From Saturnia japonica (Eukaryota > Arthropoda > Insecta > Lepidoptera > Saturniidae): a stretch of DNA of 64,000 bases. Positions 35,978 through 49,209 of this stretch are shown here, piece by piece. Each line of letters begins with the position of its first letter. The stretch's first letter is position 1. The translations under genes were made by a program, and so were the position numbers. The stretch lies in the NCBI GenBank assembly GCA_033032175.1, contig CM065316.1:3690115-3754114 (forward strand), in the 5' to 3' direction. The notes beneath the pieces are model-generated. The model was not told where the DNA came from. It was given only the letters and a program-made list of their open reading frames with translations, and ran no database searches.

Positions 35978-36292
35978 TAGGGATGAATCAATACTGCTGA
36001 GTACTCCATTATATGGTATCAAACTTTTTCATTTGATGCTAGTACTTTTAGTACATCAAACCAACAATTGATACTGAGTACTGGTATTGAATGCAGTATT
36101 GATACGAAATGCATTTTATATTCAGATAAAGCAAAGTAAGGGCAAACAAAAGCTTTGTTTATGAATTTAATAATGTTCTTAAAAATTGATATAGTACTCA
36201 AAAGTATAGATACTTTGCAGGTATCAATAATTTGATCCCGAAGCTTAATGAGTATTGGGTATTGATCAAAGGATGGTATTGATTCATCCCTA
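35978..36292. mobile_element. 315-bp MITE with perfect 17-base inverted ends
   Basis: Starts TAGGGATGAATCAATAC and ends with the exact reverse complement. The inside has repeated 'agtactc' and 'gatac' words and no reading frame. The TAGGG-type end resembles hAT elements, but I found no 8-base duplication in the flanks, so class is uncertain. It lies immediately downstream of SYF2. Confidence 0.8.
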
Positions 36293-36469
36293 AGTGATTA
36301 TACTATTTGGGACCAATATGCCCCAATAGCAATTGAAGAGACAAGTTGCAAACATTCTTAAGTCCAACCTTGGAAGGTTTTGGAAAATTATTTGAAGACA
36401 ATATTTGGACTGGTAATATTGTTGTCAGGCTTAGAAATGAAAATGAAATTTGATGTTTAAAGCAAAAAA

Positions 36470-36720
36470 TCTTCTTGTATCTATCTATACAAATAATGTC
36501 TGTTTATAATGACAAAATAATATTTTTTTAAATAAATGCATGAAAGTAAAAGTATATACAATACGTATAACAAAAACCCATTTTTAAAATTTTTGTCTAT
36601 CTGTCTGTTTGTTCCAGCTAATTTCCAAAATGGTTGGATCATTTTGACAGGACTTTCACCATGATTGGTGATAAAATGAAATTAAGTTCAATATGAATTT
36701 AATATAAAAGAATGTTTAGT
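36470..36720 (+). mobile_element. Helitron-like element, family H, 5' part
   Basis: Begins near 'ctatctatacaaataatgtc' and contains the 'ctgtctgtttgttcc' and 'ttgacaggactttcacc' blocks of family H. The 3' end with CTAG is missing. Confidence 0.55.
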
Positions 36721-36829
36721 ACAAAAAATAGCTAGTCATGCCTTAACTAAACAACTTTCCACAACCAACTTATTTATACCTGTGGCTATAGAGTTATTAC
36801 TTATTATGTTCTATGATTATGCCACTATA

Positions 36830-38241
36830 AGGGCTTGTGTAGACGGCACCGCGGATGCGCCGCCTGCCGTCGCGTCGCTTGATTTCCCAATCACTGTAAA
36901 TTTTTAGTAATACACACATTGATACCCACGAACATCATACGGTTAGGCATAATGAATATGATGAATTTAACTAAAGAAAGGAGGTAGTGTTTGCCTACTA
37001 TATGTAAAGTAAAGGCTAAATAAATGTAAGAAGTCAAATAGATGCTTAAGGGTTCATCCTATTTTGATGCAAAGTGGTGGCAAAACATGGTGGATTCCAT
37101 ACACTTTATAATGATCTACGAAAAAATGGATGCATGTTTTATTATCTTCATGTTAATATCAAAAGAGTCGTCAAATTATTAGATATGCCTATTATTGCAA
37201 ACACTAACTTTTTTTAGTAAAATGGCAACGATCTTGAGATATCCGCAATCCAACAAAAAAATAATCATCCAAACTGGTTTCTAAACAAAAAAATTATTTT
37301 GTGTTCATAAAATTAAATTAGAAAAATAATATTAATACTAAAACTTTTATGTTATAAATATTCGAATTAAGTTACCTCAGGACCAATTGAAGTGCGAAAT
37401 AAAAAATAAAAAAATGTTCAGGGCGAGGATTCTAAACCAGGGATTCTGGCCATAGCAGTCAACATAGAGTGCAGTCACGATTACGACCGATAGTATACGA
37501 ATATTTTTTAATGACTTACTGAAACTATGCTACTGCATGAGTGCTACAATATACATAAATTACTCAAAAATAAAACAAAATATTTATTTTATCGTTTTTA
37601 TAATTTATTGACACTTTTACGCAATTAGGGTTTCACTAGTAGAAGTAATACTTTGTACTAAAGTATTGTAAAAAGTAATAATATATCAACTCCAAATTTT
37701 TATATAGAAAAGAGTTTTATTTTGTATTTTAGCAGCCTCTATTGCTACTTCATTACAAATTGTAAATAGGTAATTGAAATCTATTATCGTAAAATTACAT
37801 TAGTTGCCACACATATCCTAGAGAGAGCGCTAACAATTGAATTAAAAAAAAAACATAGCCGCCGTCTATTGTTAAGTTGTTCTTTACAACCTGTAAATGG
37901 TGGAATAGCTATTAATATTATAAAAATTCAAAATGTCTCCATAATATTTACACAGAGAGCGCTTAAATGAATAAAATTAAATCCTTGTTCCCTCCAAACA
38001 CTTAATTTTTTTGTGCCGTAAGTTATTATTATATAAATTATATTATTATAACCTTATTTTTACTATTATGATAATGCCTAAAAATTTGATCCCTGAGAGA
38101 TTAAACTCAACATTTTGATTATTCCTACACGTATCATTTTCGTCCCTAGCAATGTATTATGAAAAAGCTTTAATAGTAACTAAGTGGCGCGGCGCAGCGG
38201 AACGTCTGCAGCGCCACGCCAGCGCCGTCTACATGAGCCCA
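36830..38241. mobile_element. 1.4-kb non-autonomous DNA transposon with TATA duplication
   Basis: Left end AGGGCTTGTGTAGACGGC and right end, read inward, TGGGCTCATGTAGACGGC match at 15 of 18 bases, then turn GC-rich on both sides. TATA flanks both ends (36826-36829 and 38242-38245). No transposase; an inverted copy of repeat D lies inside at 37210-37385. The class is unknown: a TATA duplication could also be a TA duplication in an AT context. Confidence 0.65.
37210..37385 (-). repeat. dispersed repeat D, inverted copy nested in the 1.4-kb element
   Basis: Holds the reverse complement of the 'gttcaaccataacttctttg' region and ends near 'attcgaattaagttacctca'. It inserted into, or was carried by, the surrounding element. 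Confidence 0.55.
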
Positions 38242-38245
38242 TATA

Positions 38246-39572
38246 CTCAAAATTCATTACATGCCCTCTTTAGATACCGTAAAACTACACAAATATAGTC
38301 CAGCTACCACTTCAAACACAATCTCAATTGCTTCATTTTGTAACGACATCTAGTTAGTCACACAGAAATATTTTATTAATTAATACTATGTGGTTATTAG
38401 TTACATGTATAACTGACAGATGGCGTAGAATTTCAATTTATTCGGCTTTCAGCAAGAGAAACCTGTTTTAACATGCAAAGTGAGCTCTGCAAACTTTTAT
38501 TTGAAAGTATTTGTTGTAGTGAGGAAAAATCTTCCATGTTGGATTCTTATAGAAGGTTAATATTTCTAACGTAAATTAAGTGTAGTTTATGGTGTAATTG
38601 CACCGATTTACAAAATTGTGTTGTTAGGTACGCGTCACTTCCCCCTTTGCGTGAGGGGGGGGGGGGGGTGACTCTTCCCGGTTTGGACGGGCGTTTTGTT
38701 GCGCCAGATGCCCGTCTCGTAGACGCCGCCGTACGGATACCAGTGGGACGCGATGGTAGTGAGGGGGACCGGGGGGTGCAATAATGCACGACCGCTTGAG
38801 GTGCCGGTTCTTCAATGAAACTCGAACTCTTGTTTACTGCTTGCAGGACGACCAAAGCTTTCTTCTTGTTGTTCTTGTAGTTACTTGTACTCGTTGAATT
38901 GCGCCGTGCCCCATACGGCGCCTCTTCGAGCTTAAGTAGTTCGGAGAGTGACCGTAAGGAGAGCACCGCTTTAATTCGTGTTTTAATTTTAGTTTTCACT
39001 TTGGTCGCCCTGTTAATCGCTCTATATTTCTTTCTTTATATACATTGTGTATACATGTTATATATCTAAATATTCCTTGTCGTATTACCTATCCATTAAA
39101 CATACATATATTATACACATTAAGTACATATTCCGTACATAAGCCAAAAACTATGCAATTTACGGGCGGCATCACCACTTCCGTTCGTAAAGTTTCTATA
39201 ACATTGAATATTCTTACTCTATTGACTTATTCTATGCATTTACCTATTCTATAATAACTCTATTTCCATATTTGTGACACACAATACATAAGCATTTATA
39301 TACAACTTAATACATAACATGCAACTTATAATGTAGCGTAGTCGCTAACATTTCTCTATAATTTTGTCTATATCAATCTATTCTATTAAGACACTTAGTA
39401 CATAACACATAAACACAATAATATAACGTAATAACCTAACACAAGACACGAAAATAACAGTTCTGTCGCCAACATGTGTATTTCTTTATTTAATTTCGTA
39501 CTTAGGTTTCAACTATGTTCCTAAGATTTTTTTGGACCATAATTAAAAATCAACTTTATTTTGTTTTAGAAA
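38246..39572. other. intergenic DNA with a GC-rich patch (38620-38960)
   Basis: The GC-rich patch contains a G run of 14 (38655-38668) and, on the minus strand, a 150-codon open frame (38547-38999) rich in Arg, Ser and Pro. That frame matches nothing I know and looks like the leader or gag-like part of a retroelement rather than a host gene. The rest is AT-rich. Confidence 0.35.
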
Positions 39573-41318
39573 ATGATGTCACGAGACAAATTAAAGAGAA
39601 GGAAAGTTGGAGGACGTACATACAAGTGCTATAGTGATCGCCAAATGGAACTTTGTCTGCTTGATATAAGCAACAAAGTATTAACTCAGCGTCAAGCTGC
39701 TGAAAAATATAAAATTCCGAGAAGCTCAATAATTTTAAAATTAAAGGGGTTTGACAAAACAATGTTAGGCAGCCAAGTCGTCAGTGTACCTTTTCAGAAG
39801 CCGAAGAAGCTACTTTTATCCAGCATGCGACAGAAATGTGTAAATTCGGTTTCCCTATAACGATTTTCGATCTAAGGTGCATTGTGAAACTGTATCTTGA
39901 TAAAAAAGGACGCAAAATTGACCAATTCAAAAATAACTTACCTGGTAAAACCTGGGCGAGTATGTTCCTGAAAAGGCACAACAAAGAATTGTCTCAAAGG
40001 TTCTGTAATAATATAAAGAGAGTAAGGGCCGCTATAGATGAGGAACAGGTTCAATCCTATTTTATCAAACTAAAGACCGAAATTGAGGGAGTGTCGCCTT
40101 TTCTTACATACAATTATGATGAAACTAATCTGGTTGACGACCCTGGCAAGAAAAAGGTGCTAACGAAACGGGGATGTAAATATCCGGAAGCTATAAAGAA
40201 CTCTACCAAAGCATCTGTTAGTTTCATGATATGCGGCAATGCTGCAGGAGAGATTTTACCACCGTACATAAATTATCAAGCCGACAATTTATGGACCACA
40301 TGGACGGAAGGCGGACCTCCTGGCGCTCGTATAACAGATCTAAGTTCGGTTGGTTTAATACCAATAATTTTGAAGATTGGTTCTTTTCAATGATGTTGCC
40401 TGTTCTACGCAGAGAAAAAGGGGAAAAAACTGCTGATTGGGGATAATTTAAGTTCCCACATAAATATAGAGGTTTTAAAAGCTTGCAAAGAGCACAATAT
40501 TGCTTTTGTGGCTCTTCCTCCAAATAGCACTCATCTGACGCAGCCTTTAGACGTTGCCTACTTTAGACCTCTTAAGCTGCGTTGGCGTGAAATTTTGGAT
40601 GAATGGAAGGAAACTGCTGAAGGACAGAGATCACCGACTATCCTCCATAAAAATCAATATCCTGTGTTGCTGAAAAAACTGTGGAAAAAGATCATGGACA
40701 ACTCTGCAGACATCTTAAAGCTGGCATAGGAAAACTGGCATTTTCCCCTTAGATGAAACGCAGGTGCTGCAACGTTTGCCGACCTTTAAACACCCAGATA
40801 CTGCACCGCAAGAGTCAAGCCTGATTTCAGAATCATTTATAGAGTTCCTGGAAAATAAAAGAAAGAAAGTGGTTGAAATGGGTAATAAAGGACGAAAGAA
40901 GAAGCTTAATGTTGAGGCGGGTAAAAGCATTTCTGCAGAAGAAATAGCTCAAACACAACCTACTACATCAAAAAAAAAAAACCTATACAAAAACCAAAGA
41001 AGAACCATTATTACTCTTCCAGTGAAAGTGAAGATGATGCTGAAATTCAGTATGCTTCAGACTCGACTGTCGACCTCTCAGACGAGTTCATTGAAAATAA
41101 ACCTCCAGAGTTTATTCCCAAACCAGGCGAATACGTATTAGTGGAATACGAAGGTGAAACGTGGCCAGGACACGTGCAGACCGTCGATGTTGATGGAGCA
41201 TTCGTGAACTGCATGACACGCTGTGGGTTGTCTTGGAAGTGGCCTGAGAAACCAGACTGCATATTCTATCCAATGGACAAGGTTCTCTCCCTGATTAAAA
41301 TTAAGTACGAAGCGTGAA
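39573..41318 (+). pseudogene. pogo/Tigger-like transposase pseudogene
   Basis: Transposase of the pogo group, about 580 codons with breaks ignored. In order: an N-terminal Psq/CENP-B-type helix-turn-helix (LTQRQAAEKYKIPRSSI), a second DNA-binding region (GKTWASMFLKRH), then the DDE_1 domain with Asp in YDETN, Asp in LIGDNLSSH and Asp in LTQPLDVAYF; 35 residues separate the last two. A Lys-rich and acidic linker follows, and the C-terminal part (EYVLVEYEGETWPG to the TGA at 41316-41318) looks like a small Tudor/PWWP-like barrel; that is an impression. Frameshifts near 39790, 40335, 40430, 40727 and 40980 (the last in an A run) kill it. Possible ends: 'caactatgttcctaagattt' at 39509 against an imperfect inverse near 41856-41875. 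Confidence 0.88.
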
Positions 41319-42693
41319 CTTTTTCGTGTGCCGGAACTCGAATATAAATGGGGAAAGTGAAAAAAATGAATAACTTTCCCCAACTTTCTATTAAAATTGT
41401 TGATTTTTATGAAAGATTTAATTAATAAGATACTAATATTTGTTGATTTCTTTATAAAATTATAAATTATTTGATAGCGTTTAATTTAAAACTTAACAAA
41501 ACATTACAGAACATTTTGTGACTTTATTAAGAGGCTTTAGTCAATAAAACCTGTTTTGATCTCATTATTTTGTTTTTTCTAATGAAGTAATCTATAGTCA
41601 ATCATATAAAGTACTCATCTATGGTCAAATGTATCACAATAGCCGTTCTGAGTACAATTTATAATCTGGTTTATACTCGTCAACATGCAATACAAAAATA
41701 GTCCAATCATAATTTTTTTTTTTTTTTTTTTAATAATAATATCCATACTATATTTTGAGATTGATGTGTTATCTTACTATGTTCTCCTTTATCCGAAAAC
41801 ATGAATAGATATTAAATAATGTAAATCCACTCTTTAGAGGGTAATAACAAACTTTAAACCTATGGACCATAGTTGTATAGTTTTACGGTACAGAATTTTT
41901 TTTTTCAAACATTAAATTCATTTCAGCGTATATAAAATTATGCAGTGATTGATTCCAATTATTTGCTTACCTATTATAGCTAATATAATATGTTTAAGTA
42001 ACGTAAAATAAACCCATGGAAGTATTATAGGTAATGAAAACAAAAGAAACGTAATTTCAATAACAATTTTATTTGATTAATATTCTGATTACATAAAAAT
42101 ATGATGTATCAAATAGACATTTTATATTATGTAAACACATGCTATAAAAGCGTTCAACATTTCATTTTTTTTAATTCATAGTGTACTTAATCGAATTTTC
42201 AGAGCAAATTTGCGTAAGTTCTGTCAGATGCAAGTTTTATATTTTCTCTATTGACAATAATTATTGCATAAATATTGTCATAAAATAATTGCACATTGAA
42301 AGTGTACTACTATAAAGAATATCAAAACCTCTGTATATATACTTATTACATATAATTATGTACATAATAGTGAGCATAATTTTTTTAATAGAAAGAAATG
42401 CTTACTGCTTAGTTACATACACAATAAAATGAGAAGTTTGAAGCTTCGACTAGAAACTAGTAACACAGTTTTGTTTCATATATCATTATATTATAATTCC
42501 AATATTGCTTATACAGGCATTGTTTTTTCTAGGATGATATAACACAAATATTGAAAATATAATTACGTATTTTTTAACATATTGTTCATAAAGTGATCTT
42601 TTAAGCGCCACCTCCATGAGCGAGTGTATCGCCACGAGTCCGTCCTGCTCGCGTCGCGTCGGGACATCACGAGATTATTATTCCGCCGCCTGC
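41319..42693. other. AT-rich intergenic DNA, no gene seen
   Basis: Contains a T run at 41710-41730 and otherwise very AT-rich sequence. The region near 41856-41875 may hold the right end of the pogo-like element. Confidence 0.4.
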
Positions 42694-42704
42694 GTATTGT
42701 CGCG

Positions 42705-43028
42705 TAGTTAGTTAGCGCTAGTTAGTGTAGAAACATTCCGATTATTGAATACACATACGCACGGTTCCTTCCTTCCTCCCAGGAGGAAGGGAACGTGCCT
42801 ATGTGTATATTTAGTTAGCTCGAATCGTAGGTGTAGGGATTCGAATAGATCGCGACCTATTTGCGAACGCGACGACCGCCCGAGCCGAGGTCCGGCCACT
42901 TTGGCACCCTTGTGCGAGTCGTCCACAAAACTTTCGCGGCTGAGTGCCCTCTGCGCTCGCCCCCAAGTCCGGTGTAGCTGTAAAAGCCGCAGCGGCTTTA
43001 GGGCCCCTAAGGCTAACAGTGTAGTCAG

Positions 43029-43062
<34 letters not shown>
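42705..43062 (+). mobile_element. retroposon with 30-A tail and 11-bp target duplication
   Basis: Flanked by GTATTGTCGCG on both sides (42694-42704 and 43063-43073) and ending in a pure run of 30 A (43033-43062). The 358-base body is GC-rich. The last 80 or so bases before the tail also occur, inverted, at 58455-58545, so this is a dispersed family. Clear target duplication and long pure tail mean the insertion is recent. It is either a SINE or a 5'-truncated LINE 3' end; no clear polymerase III boxes. Confidence 0.88.
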
Positions 43063-43065
<3 letters not shown>

Positions 43066-46000
43066 TTGTCGCGACTCGTGACTGCAGCGATTACTGATTG
43101 CTGCGTGTTCATTAGTGCTGGGCGTTTAGTTCAGAAACACTTTTAAGAACCAGTTCTTTATGAAAAACGAGCGAACTGTTTCTTTATTTATCAATATCAA
43201 GTATTAAAACGAACAAGACGGGCGGGGTTATGCTGGTAGCCCGATTGAACGTGTTTGATAGAACAGATTTTTAATCATTGTTATAATGACTATTATTGAA
43301 TGAACAGTAAACCGTTACAAGAAACTATTTTAAATTTGAAGTAACTAATAAGCTACAATGAATCTTATTTCTAAATATATACAATACATTTTGGTAAAAG
43401 ATACATAATACACTCGTTACATCGCCGCGATAGTATCGCCGTGTGGAGACACGTTCATTAGATTTGTTAAAGAATTCAGCGGCAGGATGATAAAATCGCC
43501 GCGATAAGCTCGCTCGTCGAGGTGACGTCTTACTTTGAAGTTGTATATGATAGATTACACCTTATTTATGTCATCAGAGTTGGATACTGAGAATTTGACA
43601 TGTTTCAATAAAACGGCATAACTCCGAACTGTCTGTTAATTCTATTATTATATTTAAATATCTTTTTGTGGCAACTTGATTTATCCAGAAAAGTTTAATA
43701 GAAAAATTAATTCGCTGTTAACGTTCTCACAACTGTTTTCTTCTTGGGAGATATCAGTAAGGGGTGTTATTACTAAGTGATAGATTTATGTACAGTTTTT
43801 AATCTATAATATTTTCACTTGTCCTCGTGTTACAAATGAATATTATTACAATTTTTATTTTCGATAAACATTATTTATCTATTGTGACAATTATTATTAA
43901 CAACTTTTTGTAAATACCAACAAAGTTGTAGGCTGATTTCTTTTTTCTCTATAGTTTTGGTTTACTTTAGTTTCCTTATTTTAATTATACAAGTACTATT
44001 CTTTTAAAAAATGATTCCAAATAATTCAACTAATTATATTTGATAAAAGTACCTATACAGAGTTAAAATACAATTTTGCAAATACGTAAACCAGGTCACT
44101 TGAGACTATAAGAGGTCGAGTGTTTTGAGAAATTTTGTTTTACGTCATGCATTCATTAAACTTTCATTTTTCAATGAATATAACACAATTGTTGTACACT
44201 TTTTATAAGAGCTTGATGTAAGCGTAAAATAAATATTATAAACAAAACAAAAAGCCACCTTACACTGTCCCCTTTTTCTGTAAACAGTAATATGGTAATG
44301 AATGTTCTAGAAAGCTTGTCTGACAAGTTTCAAGAAGACTTGTTATTTAATTAAAATAATAGCACAAATAATTTACGTTATATCAATTTTAATATAAAAG
44401 GTGATCATAATTAGAACACGCGCCATCTGATGAGCAAATTTAATTCTTTGGACGATTGCTAAAATGTTATTTTCCAAAATAATTATATGTTCGTACGCGT
44501 CTCTATATCCACGCTTTGGATTACAAAGGGCGTAAAGGTCATTCTGTCAAAAACGGTTTTGTAACACTATCGTGCACAGTTTTTTTACGCTCGTTTAATC
44601 TGTCAACCCGTTGCGATGTTCGCTACAAAATTCATACACGTCCCACTTTTTTTTTGTCCTCAAGTATGAATTTTCAAATTAAAAGAAAATGGTGCTAATA
44701 TATAATAAATAAAACGGGTGTATGAGAAAGGCATTTCAAAAACATATGGTGTTAAGGTATCAGATTCTGAAACATGAAATTTTAGAGGTGTAAGATATAA
44801 CTGCGCCACGTCAAACACTGATTTAAGTAGCTTGAATATTGTTATCAGCTGTCTCTTACACCCTCGAAACAGTATAACTATAAAATAAATATATATATCT
44901 TTAATAACATATATATCTTTGGCCGTTAGAGTCATATTCTTTTGAAATTGACCAGTCACCTCACCTGTCGTCACATCAATATTGATCGCGACTTTTTAAG
45001 ACAACTCTTCCTTAAAGAAATCCATAAAACAGTTACTACAAAATTGCTTTTTCTGAAGAGCCGTGTTTTATACTTGTGCCCTTTGTAATCCGAAGTTTCG
45101 ATATAGTCTACTTAGATTTAGACTCTTTACGAAGACATAACAAGTAATATTTACAAAATAAAAACCGTCTGGTATGTCTATTGTTTGAATGATAAGAAAA
45201 GTAGGTACCTAATGACATTACCTACTTTTGTATACTTATAATTTCAGTAATATGTCGTTGACAGTAACAATAATTTTATGAATGTTATTTAAAATTACAA
45301 TATCTAATAATGAATTTTTGAAACCGCCTTTTCTCATCCAAATAACAAAATTTGTCTATAATTCCACTGTTCCACTTTGACCATACCGTTCATCTACAAA
45401 ACTGAATCGACAATATTTTTTTATAAATCGAGCTGGAAATCAAACCTGGTATTTTCAATTAATTTCTTAAGTCATATAAGCAACTGCGGCACTAAGGTAA
45501 ACGTTAAATAAGTAAATTTTTGGTTTGAAAATTTTTTGTTTGAAAAATGGAGAAGATGTTGATATTTTATTAGAATGTTACAAATTATCGCATAGTATAA
45601 TATGTACGTCCAAAACAAAAAAAAATACTGCCGAAATAGACAAGGTATAATGCATTTTTTTTTAAAATAATACATAAACAAAAAATTGGAGACAGTCGTA
45701 AGATGAGCCGTACTTTTTGCATAAATCAACAATAAAAAAGTCCGGTTAGCTTGCGAATGCGCCAGTTTCATTTTTTTTTTAATCTTTTACATAAAAAATC
45801 TTGCCAGTACCAAACCATAAGCAAATAAAGGTTTTATTGTGTGTGAAAAGTCGCTTGATTAGATAGATCTGTTTATTATAACACGTCGGTCGGTATCGCT
45901 AGAAAACAGGAAGATTCCGAGAAACATGTAACAAATAATCTCCAACGATATTATACGATAACGCTATCTTTTTTTTTGTATTTTTGTTTTACGATAACCT

Positions 46001-48775
46001 ATAATAATTCCCTATCCACCTTAAGTGCAGCAGTGTTTAAATGTAATTAACAATCAGTTATCCGCATTTGGTAGAAACCCAGAGCACTCAATGAGAATAG
46101 GGGAAACAATAAAATAATATAATCTTCTGTACCTATATATTATCAATTATAAGGTTTTTTTTTTGGAATGTGAAAAATCGAATAAATAAAATTATTAAAA
46201 CATTTATAAAAATCGAACTTACACCGACCTAATTACCAAATGCGAATATCACAGATCAGTTCGTTATAATGTACTACTGCACTTAAGAGCCGGTTGCATC
46301 AAACTTTATCAATTTAATAATTAAGAATTTTATATATTTTTGATATCTCATAAAATTTGATATAACCTAGCCGAAGATAACACTCCAACGCTTGTCTCGT
46401 CTGCATTTCATAAAACCCACGATCGTGTTATTTCTGAAAAACAAAATTACTTCATTTTATTTATTCAAGTTTATGCAATTGTACAATAAGTGAGCAAACC
46501 AATTAGAAGACTGTCAAATGTGACGTCACAGGTCACTTCGTTTTATTTACGAATTGCAAAAAAATACAAATGTATCATTATAGTTTATTGAAATGAAAAA
46601 TTCTTTAGTAACGTTGTGATGAAACGCGATGAAACGAAAAAACGATACTAAAAGAGACAGACACATACATCTATAGGATTTAGCCTGCGAAAGAATGAGA
46701 CAGAATATACACGGTTAAAGCAAATCCTGATTGCCATGACTATGATCCTCGTCGAATTAGCTTAGCGTTGTGACGACCAGAGTTGTACGCAATGTTGTGT
46801 GTACATTATGGGTGGTACCTGTGCCGCGTGTGAATTGCACACATGTTTTATAACAAGTTAATTATTACTTATGATCAAATTTTGTGCTTGACAATTATCT
46901 GTAATTTATGAATCGGTAATCGGTTTTTGTGATTATTGTAAATTTTGTATTGAAAAAAGGTTCCACTCGTTCGTCTAGTTGGCTTGGTCACCTTTTAATA
47001 TTTGTTTTGTTTAGTCAAGCTTCGTTTTAATCACTCGCTGATTCAAATTAGATATTAGATCGATCATCTAATCTTCGCTTAAGGACAGCATTCTATTCCT
47101 TAGCACTGTTATAAATATTGTTAGAGAAACAAGATGATACCCGCGATTTCATTTGCGGTTTCTATTATATTGACACCACAGTGAGAAAACAAATAGCTGA
47201 ATGTGTACCTAGTGCTTATAAAAATTGTAGTTTCTATATATTTTTTTTAGATCTAGACTAAGTATCTAAAGTGTAAAACAATTTTTTTAAATCATAATCT
47301 ATCCAGTACTTTTTACGCGATGCGCGTAACGACAAACCGTTATTATTTTTATTTTAACCCGCTAAAACTACACGATACCTTCATAAACAATAATTCTGTT
47401 GTTAACGCGTGTTTAATAGTATATAAAATATAGAGGCTATTTAAATACCATTTTGTACAGCACATGCCTAGAATTGGAGGCTTACGTACTATTTGGTTGC
47501 AACAAATAAACGTCGTTAAACACTTTATTGAGCTGGTATAAATTATTTAATGTAAAACAATTTTTTTTATTAATTTTAGGCTCTAAAAAGACACCTATGA
47601 ACATTAAAATACTACTACCGGCTCGGAAATCATTCGTCATCGAGAAGGGCCGGCAAGAAATTAGATTGAGATTAACTTATTTTTCACTGCAAATAGTGTT
47701 TACTAGATAATTATATTATTTTAGTGGCTATACAGTAAGGGGCGGAAATATATTAATGATAATAATCAGGTTTTAACATTCGAAACAGACCTTTTTCAGC
47801 TTCACTTACGTTTCATTGAACGTAAGTAAAGCCGAACCAAAAAACTATTAGTAATGTAAAATGAAATGTAAAGTGTAAAAGTGTATACTCACTCCGTCGT
47901 CCAGGCATCAATCGAACCGTTATACCATCAGCTGCCCGAACTGTATAAAATAACAAAATATATTCAACAAAATCATCGAAGCCACACACTGGCTAGCGTC
48001 CTGTGCAAAATATTTTGTACTGCCCTTATTAGGCTTCACTTCCATTGGTTATCGCTTTTGTCAACGCGGGCTCTTTTATAATACCGTGAGCAAATTTAAA
48101 AATAACACTAAAAAGGTCGTCCATTTGGGAGCATGAAGCCCAGATTTTCTCGATTAATGTACTGACACTAAAACCATCCCCCTAAAGCTGGCACTCGCCC
48201 CACTCCATCATAAAAGTAGTACGGCTTAGATATTTATTTATTCAGCGTTGATTACTTCTCACCCTGGTTAATAAGCCATGTACGAAAAAACATCCGTCTT
48301 CATTTGAGGATATTTTTAAATTCCGATCGGTTTCAATTTTTTACTTTTTATATTATAAATACGGTCAAGTAACAAAACTAATTGATCTACAATCCGCGAG
48401 TTGACTGTAAGTTTAAAAATTAAAATCAATTATTCAGTAAATTGGTCAATAGATAGAAAAATCTGGGAAAAAAAAATTTTTTTTGTGAGTCACGTGATTT
48501 GAAACGCTGATTCCAAAACGTGACGTCACCATTCAGGAAATATGAACGTTCGACTCTTACGTTAGTTGTAAAACTTGTCACTGTCATCATACAAACTGCC
48601 ATAATATGAAATGAATTATGACGTCACGGGACCTTATTGCATCGTTTTCGTGGCGTACTTTTTATTTCGATTAAAAGATATTTTTAAATCACTTTTTATG
48701 CTGTATTAATGAAAATAAAAATTCGTAATACTGCGTAAAGAAAACCTGGATATGCATCGACAAGCGACTAATGCC

Positions 48776-48930
48776 GAAACGCGACAACCATAAGCGAATT
48801 CCTATGACGTGCTTTTCACCCATAGGCATGGTGGTTGCGACCAGTCGAACTGTCCGCCCTACTAACCCTATCGCTATTGCCTCGTTCGTTACTCAACAGG
48901 GTGCACAGCGTGCAGATGAAGTGGGCTTGT
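48776..48930 (-). repeat. dispersed repeat J, copy 2
   Basis: Reverse-complement match to 26371-26500. This copy is more GC-rich and includes 'gaaacgcgacaaccataagc'. Unknown family. Confidence 0.6.
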
Positions 48931-49183
48931 ATCTCAAGCCTTAAGATGTTATTTTACGCCCTAACATTCACCTTGTAGCGTTTTGTCTGTAAAACTCCGG
49001 ATTTTGTCCTTGGGAAAACGTCGAAAACCTTTAGGACATAATACGTGTCTTGGTATTGATTAATTATATTTGCTCTTCTGTTTGTATCGCTAACGCGTTA
49101 CCGACCTGCAAACCGTTAACTTCCCTTCCTCAAGGAGCCAAGGAAACCCTACACAAGAACATAAGATTTTGGCTGCGATCTTT

Positions 49184-49209
49184 GGGGGGGGGGGGGGGGG
49201 GGGGGGGGG
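49184..49209 (+). repeat. run of 26 G
   Basis: A homopolymer read directly. Such runs can form G-quadruplexes and are prone to length error in sequencing. Confidence 0.85.

Noticed and set aside
42708..43146. Long open frames on both strands across the A run
   Set aside because: They run through a retroposon and its 30-A tail, and cross its target duplication. Not a gene.
45472..45771. 99-codon minus-strand frame rich in aromatic and hydrophobic residues
   Set aside because: It looks like a membrane protein only because AT-rich DNA encodes Phe, Tyr, Ile and Leu; no start context or neighbour supports it.
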